Shown: piece after piece, positions 60,445 through 64,000 of the stretch | Numbering within the stretch: position 1 is the first letter of the stretch | Layout: the number at the start of each line of letters is the position of its first letter | DNA from: Eukaryota sp. TZLM1-RC | Lineage: Eukaryota; Metamonada: BaSk clade | NCBI GenBank assembly: GCA_040285825.1 | Contig: JAUPSS010000004.1 | Location: forward strand, 2,460,550 to 2,524,549 | Direction: 5' to 3' | Length of the DNA: 64,000 nt | Position numbers and translations under genes: made by a program | The notes under the pieces: model-generated | The model's database searches: none | Seen by the model: the letters and a program-made list of their open reading frames with translations, nothing else | Told to the model about the DNA's origin: nothing

Positions 60445-60822
60445 TTGTCCAATAGGAAATACACAACTAAAAAGTTGAACAAAACTCCAAGTTTTGTGGA
60501 CCATTTGAGATGTAGGCCTAAGTTTCTTCCACGAGTTCCAACGAATGGTTTCAGTCGACCTCCTGAGTACATGGCCCCAGTTCTGATTGCCAATTCTGAG
60601 AATAATTTGAAATTAAATTATGAACAACATGTCAATTGTTTCATTAGTGTCTATTTTGACAAATTAGATGTGGAAAAATATGTTGGCAGAAAGGCACAAA
60701 CTAGGTGAGTATGCAACGCCATTATCTACTATAATTTCAGTATATAGATTTAGACTTCGACAATTCAAAAACATGGTTTTAATTGATGATAGAGATTACT
60801 TGAGTTTTTTAAGACTTGCACC
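60445..60822 (+). pseudogene. unrecognised coding-like fragment interrupted by a family-A insertion, left part
   Basis: An open frame without ATG (60445-60708) encodes RPKFLPRVPTNGFSRPPEYM, NSENNLKLNYEQHVNCFISV and DKLDVEKYVGRKAQ. A neighbouring frame continues with FRLRQFKNMVLIDDRDYLSF up to the target duplication. A GTGAGT...TTTCAG segment of 36 nt at about 60703-60738 has the length of the RPT3 introns and could be an intron. I do not recognise the protein. The frame resumes after the inserted element. Confidence 0.4.
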
Positions 60823-62787
60823 TTTTTTTACCAAAATTTTAATTTTATTCAAAACCTATAAATCAACATCTAAAAAATCCATCTCTAACAGAACAAAAAC
60901 ACTAGATGCAAATCTCTCATAGTGAGATCCAAGAGAAAGCAAAGCATCAGAAACCATCTTCAACATCCCCTTAAAAATAGAAAACACAATTCTATTGTGC
61001 CAAAACAATCTGTTGAAATTTCTGCCAGTTCTTCTCTTTACAATCATTTCAAAATCATCCAAAAAACGTAAAGCAGTTGGTGCAAGTGAACCAAAAAGGG
61101 AAAATACAAATGGATACAAATTGTATTTTGCATGCTGTAGACTGGCCAATTTGGACAATGGTTCATTGTATTTTTTGAATTTAAAATTTTCAGCATTTGA
61201 AAGGGGATTATGAATTTCAGAATTAACTAGCCTTTCATTTATGGCATTACAAGGATCAACAGACATTACATCCAATAAAATGAAACTTCCATCTAATCCA
61301 GGTAATATAACATCACCTCTATTATTCTTATGAAAATCATCTTCAGCATCAAACAGACTTGACAACAGAGGTTCCAAGAAGGATTCAATTCTATGAGATT
61401 TACACATACAATATAACTGGTCTCTTACAGCATAATGAACTTTGCTTCTCAAAGTAATAAAATGTTTACAATTTAACAAATGAGTAGTTGTAATTTCTCG
61501 AGAACATTTACAAATTAAATTATGAGGTAAATTTTCAGGCCAGATAAAGGAACGAAATCTCATATTTAGAGTCCAAGCAGAATCGCTTAAGAGAGTACCA
61601 TAAACTTGGGGAATTGTTGTTACGAAGGCAGAAGAAGTTCTGTCACACATATCTTGTAAAAGATTTGCAAAAGCGGGATTCTTTTTCTTGGCCAAGCCAA
61701 GTCTAACATCAAAATCCAAGCTTTCAAAAATCTTTGACAATTTTTGTTGAAGCTTTTTACAGCAAAACTGTAAATTAAAAAGAGATCGGTTTGGAATTTC
61801 TTGAATTGATTGAGGAAAACATTTGTTCCAAATTTGTGGCGGCAATTTTTCAAGTTCACAAGATAACTCATACAAATAAGGACTGCAATTGGGAACTAAC
61901 AGATGAGAATCATCAGGAAATCTACGAGAAAATTCATAAATAAAATTTTTGCCACCACCCAAGAATGCTGATTGACACAAAATTGAAGACTGAGTAAATC
62001 CAATACCACCCAAATTTGCTGAAGAAAATAAGTGACTTTTCAACATTCCTGGTTCTACATCCAATAAATCAGCAAAAAATTCTGTTCTCAATGAATTAAA
62101 TGAACGACAAAAATCTAATGCTATGGAAGGAGCACAATATCTCAAAATGTGGGTTATTCTCCCAGTGTAGCAAATTTTAAGCATGAAAAATTTAATATGC
62201 TTTTCTATATCTAAAGAAGAAATTGAATCAAGTTCAATTTTCATTTTTTCCAAAATAACTTGCAATTCATTCTGAATTTGAGGCACGTTTCCTAACCAAC
62301 AACCAAGGAACGTAAAAACATCACTACTATAATTAGTAAAAGGGACAATAGAATCGTTTATCACAAGATCTTGAGCAGAAGAGCCAATCAGAAGGCATTT
62401 GCTCGCATTAAGATAAAGCCCAATATTTTTATATGAATCGGCAATTTCTTGAGCAACCAATTCTAGTAAATCAAATGAACCAATCAAGGATATATCATCC
62501 ATATAAGCAACTATTTGTATAGAAGGGTATTTTTGCTTAATGATATTTAAAGTTTTGTGAATAGCTAAACAAAACAATAATGGGCCTAAAGGAGCACCTT
62601 GCTTCACACCAGAAGATGATTTAAGACCAAATGAATTATAAATTAAATCTGATTCTTTCCCATAAAAATGATAGAAAAAACTCGATAGCTCAGGAAAATC
62701 AGATTTAATTACTTCAAAAATTGCTTCTCGCTTTACAGAATTAAAAGCATTTTTAAAGTCAAGATTAAAAATATAATTATTTTCATA
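60823..62787 (-). mobile_element. family-A R2-like non-LTR retrotransposon, 5'-truncated, ORF uninterrupted
   Basis: 1965 bp with a 16-bp target duplication TTTTAAGACTTGCACC (60807-60822 and 62788-62803) and a T-run (3' A tail) at the left end. This proves an actual insertion event by target-primed reverse transcription, with 5' truncation inside the RT. The target-site duplication being that long is normal for the non-LTR mechanism. Confidence 0.93.
60859..62787 (-). CDS. family-A polyprotein fragment: RT palm, zinc knuckle, restriction-like endonuclease
   Basis: About 640 codons open from the truncation point to the natural stop. RT: IFNLDFKNAFNSVKREAIFE, LKSSSGVKQGAPLGPLLFCL and the active site VAYMDDISLIG. 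Thumb and linker follow (GGIGFTQSSILCQSAFLGGG). Then come the C-X-C-X7-H-X4-C knuckle CKCSREITTTHLLNC, the LRSKVHYAVRDQLYCMCKSH motif and the endonuclease core RGDVILPGLDGSFILLDVMS, and finally the conserved tail (FLDDFEMIVKRRTGRNFN, LFWHNRIVFSIFKGML). The knuckle spacing and RGD...D order match R2-group elements, whose endonuclease nicks the target that primes cDNA synthesis. The protein is full in every part after the RT fingers; the fingers and N-terminal DNA-binding domain are missing. Confidence 0.9.
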
Positions 62788-62803
62788 TTTTAAGACTTGC
62801 ACC

Positions 62804-62855
62804 TGCAAATATTTTATACCTTCCTGATGATGAGCTTTTAAATTAGTGTCAACAT
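62804..62855 (+). pseudogene. right part of the interrupted coding-like fragment
   Basis: Directly after the second target duplication the frame (RLAP spanning the duplication) reads ANILYLPDDELLN and stops at a TAG, giving a short plausible C-terminus for the protein fragment at 60445-60822. Confidence 0.35.
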
Positions 62856-63170
62856 CATGATATTAGAAACAATGATTGTGACGAAATCTTTTATGGTCTA
62901 CTAACGCCATTTACTCGTCAAACTAAGAATTTAGTCACGGATGACAGTCTATATGATAATCTATTTCCAATTGATGTATATTTTCTTGCAGTTGCTGTTG
63001 GGAAAAATCCTCAGATATTCTTAAAACCAGCAATTACGATTGCTCAATTTATTGCCAATAGAGAAGAAAAACCTTATCACGTTGCCCCTGTATCCACCAA
63101 CATAGGTCCAGGATATTTTCCAATTATCACAACAACATTCTGGACAATTATTAGACAATCATCTTTTGAA
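62855..63170 (+). pseudogene. unrecognised 105-codon open fragment
   Basis: A frame from AACAATGATTGTGACG to a TAA at about 63172 encodes IFYGLLTPFTRQTKNLVTDD, LFPIDVYFLAVAVGKNPQIF and HVAPVSTNIGPGYFPIITTT. It has no ATG near its start, ordinary amino-acid composition and no recognised family. It might be another exon of the gene interrupted by the family-A element. It runs into the truncated family-C copy. Confidence 0.35.
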
Positions 63171-63865
63171 CTGTAAACATTTCATTACATTTAGAAAAAA
63201 AGTGCATAATAATGTCAGGGACCAAATTTATGTAATGTGCAAATCATATCGAGTAGATTCCTTTTTAGAACCGCTGTTATCAAAATTAATTCTTGATGAT
63301 CCCAATATTGATAGTACGCGTTACAACAGAGCTTTTATGGGTCTGACAAGAGGTGATCTAGTTGTTCCCGGCTTATATGGTAGTTTTACTATTTTAGACG
63401 CCACGTCCATTGACCCTTGTACTTCTTCTAATGAACATTTCATTGACTCGGGTGTAAATAATCCTCTTTTTGCAGGCGAAAAATATAAAATTGCTAAATA
63501 TGCGAAACCCATTTCCTCGATTAATGAAAATTCTCATGCACAATGTAATTTATGTACCTTTGTTTCATCTTTGCTTGGATCTTTGGGTAAGGCTGCTATG
63601 GCTTTTCTTGAGGATTTGGTGTAGTTGTAAAGGAAAGAACTGGAAGAATTTTCAATCATGTTTACTGACAAAACAGGATTTGTTATTTTTAAGGGAATGG
63701 TGAAACTGATTTCTGATTCACTTTCTTCTTTTGGGAAATTTTCCGAATCTTTGGCAATTAATTGCTTTGATGTAGGGGAAACAGGTTTTGAGGATGTGGA
63801 GTTTAAATTGTGTAGTTTATGTTTTCATATTTGTTGTTGAATAAAATTTCAAATGAAAAATAATT
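63148..63865 (+). mobile_element. 5'-truncated family-C R2-like non-LTR element
   Basis: Starts inside the zinc knuckle (NHLLNCKHF) and runs through KVHNNVRDQIYVMCKSYRVD, RGDLVVPGLYGSFTILDATS and FLEDL; a frameshift near 63625 leads into the C-terminal frame (VIFKGMVKLISDSLSSFGKF, terminal GFEDVEF). Near-identical to the minus-strand copy at 16740-18120. Its 3' end lies about 30 bp from the 3' end of a family-A copy of opposite orientation. Confidence 0.9.
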
Positions 63866-63889
63866 AGACAAACATTTTTTGTCAATTTT

Positions 63890-64000
63890 ATTAAAAACCT
63901 ATAAATCAACATCTAAATAATCCATCTCTCCCAAAACCAAAACACTAGATGCAACTCTCTCATAGTGAGATCCAAGAGAAAACAAAGCATCAGAAACCAT
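63890..64000 (-). mobile_element. family-A R2-like non-LTR element, 3' end, cut by window edge
   Basis: The minus strand reads MVSDALFSLGSHYERVASSV and ends MDYLDVDL followed by stop, then the A-family 3' UTR. Nearly identical to the ends at 16432 and 60859; it continues beyond the window. Confidence 0.9.

Overview
The window is nuclear DNA of a unicellular eukaryote whose lineage I cannot fix. It is AT-rich, genes lie on both strands without operons, and recognised families end in TAA, TAG or TGA, so the code is standard. The 26S proteasome ATPase gene holds two GT-AG introns of only 34 and 36 nt. A short TTAGGG-type telomeric tract lies inside the window. Transposons outnumber host genes by length.

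Host genes, left to right: a ZC2HC-type zinc-finger protein (752-1654, +), a SPRY-RING putative E3 ligase (4922-5914, -), an Rrp9/U3-55K WD40 protein (6951-7982, -), a 1071-residue tandem threonine dehydratase whose first copy has lost its catalytic residues (8890-12105, -), pseudouridine-5'-phosphate glycosidase (12880-13791, -), an unrecognised 200-residue protein (20791-21393, +), an ABCF3/GCN20-like ATPase (22390-24534, -), an FHA-RING protein (34942-35853, +), proteasome subunit Rpt3 (36667-37951, -) and a DENN-domain protein (57217-59400, +).

The rest is mostly mobile DNA. At least six families (A to F here) of R2-like non-LTR retrotransposons, with an RT, a C-X-C-X7-H-X4-C knuckle and an RGD...D restriction-like endonuclease, occur as 5'-truncated copies. 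All three recognisable family-B 3' ends are followed directly by a 5'-truncated copy of another family in the same orientation. A family-D copy (24632-32804) is split by a Ty3/gypsy element (25201-32539, 170-bp LTRs, CTTG duplication) and carries a Mutator-like element in its tail (32814-34838, intact transposase, 9-bp duplication). A second, decayed gypsy element (about 39.3-51.5 kb, -) hosts a hAT element (45578-49615, 8-bp duplication), which itself hosts a second MULE (45643-47677), and also a pair of Tc1/mariner-like units.

The best candidate for something undescribed is the Tc1/mariner-like unit at 40.7-42.95, 43.05-44.76 and 52.7-54.25 kb. In each copy a DD34E transposase gene converges on a second gene for a helical protein of unknown function. 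Other notable items are a Fanzor/TnpB-like C-terminal relic (13868-14292), a perfect 111-bp-arm palindrome (54647-54873), an interstitial telomeric tract that supplies a gene's stop codon, and about 600 residues of unknown sequence between RNase H and integrase in the intact-ended gypsy element.
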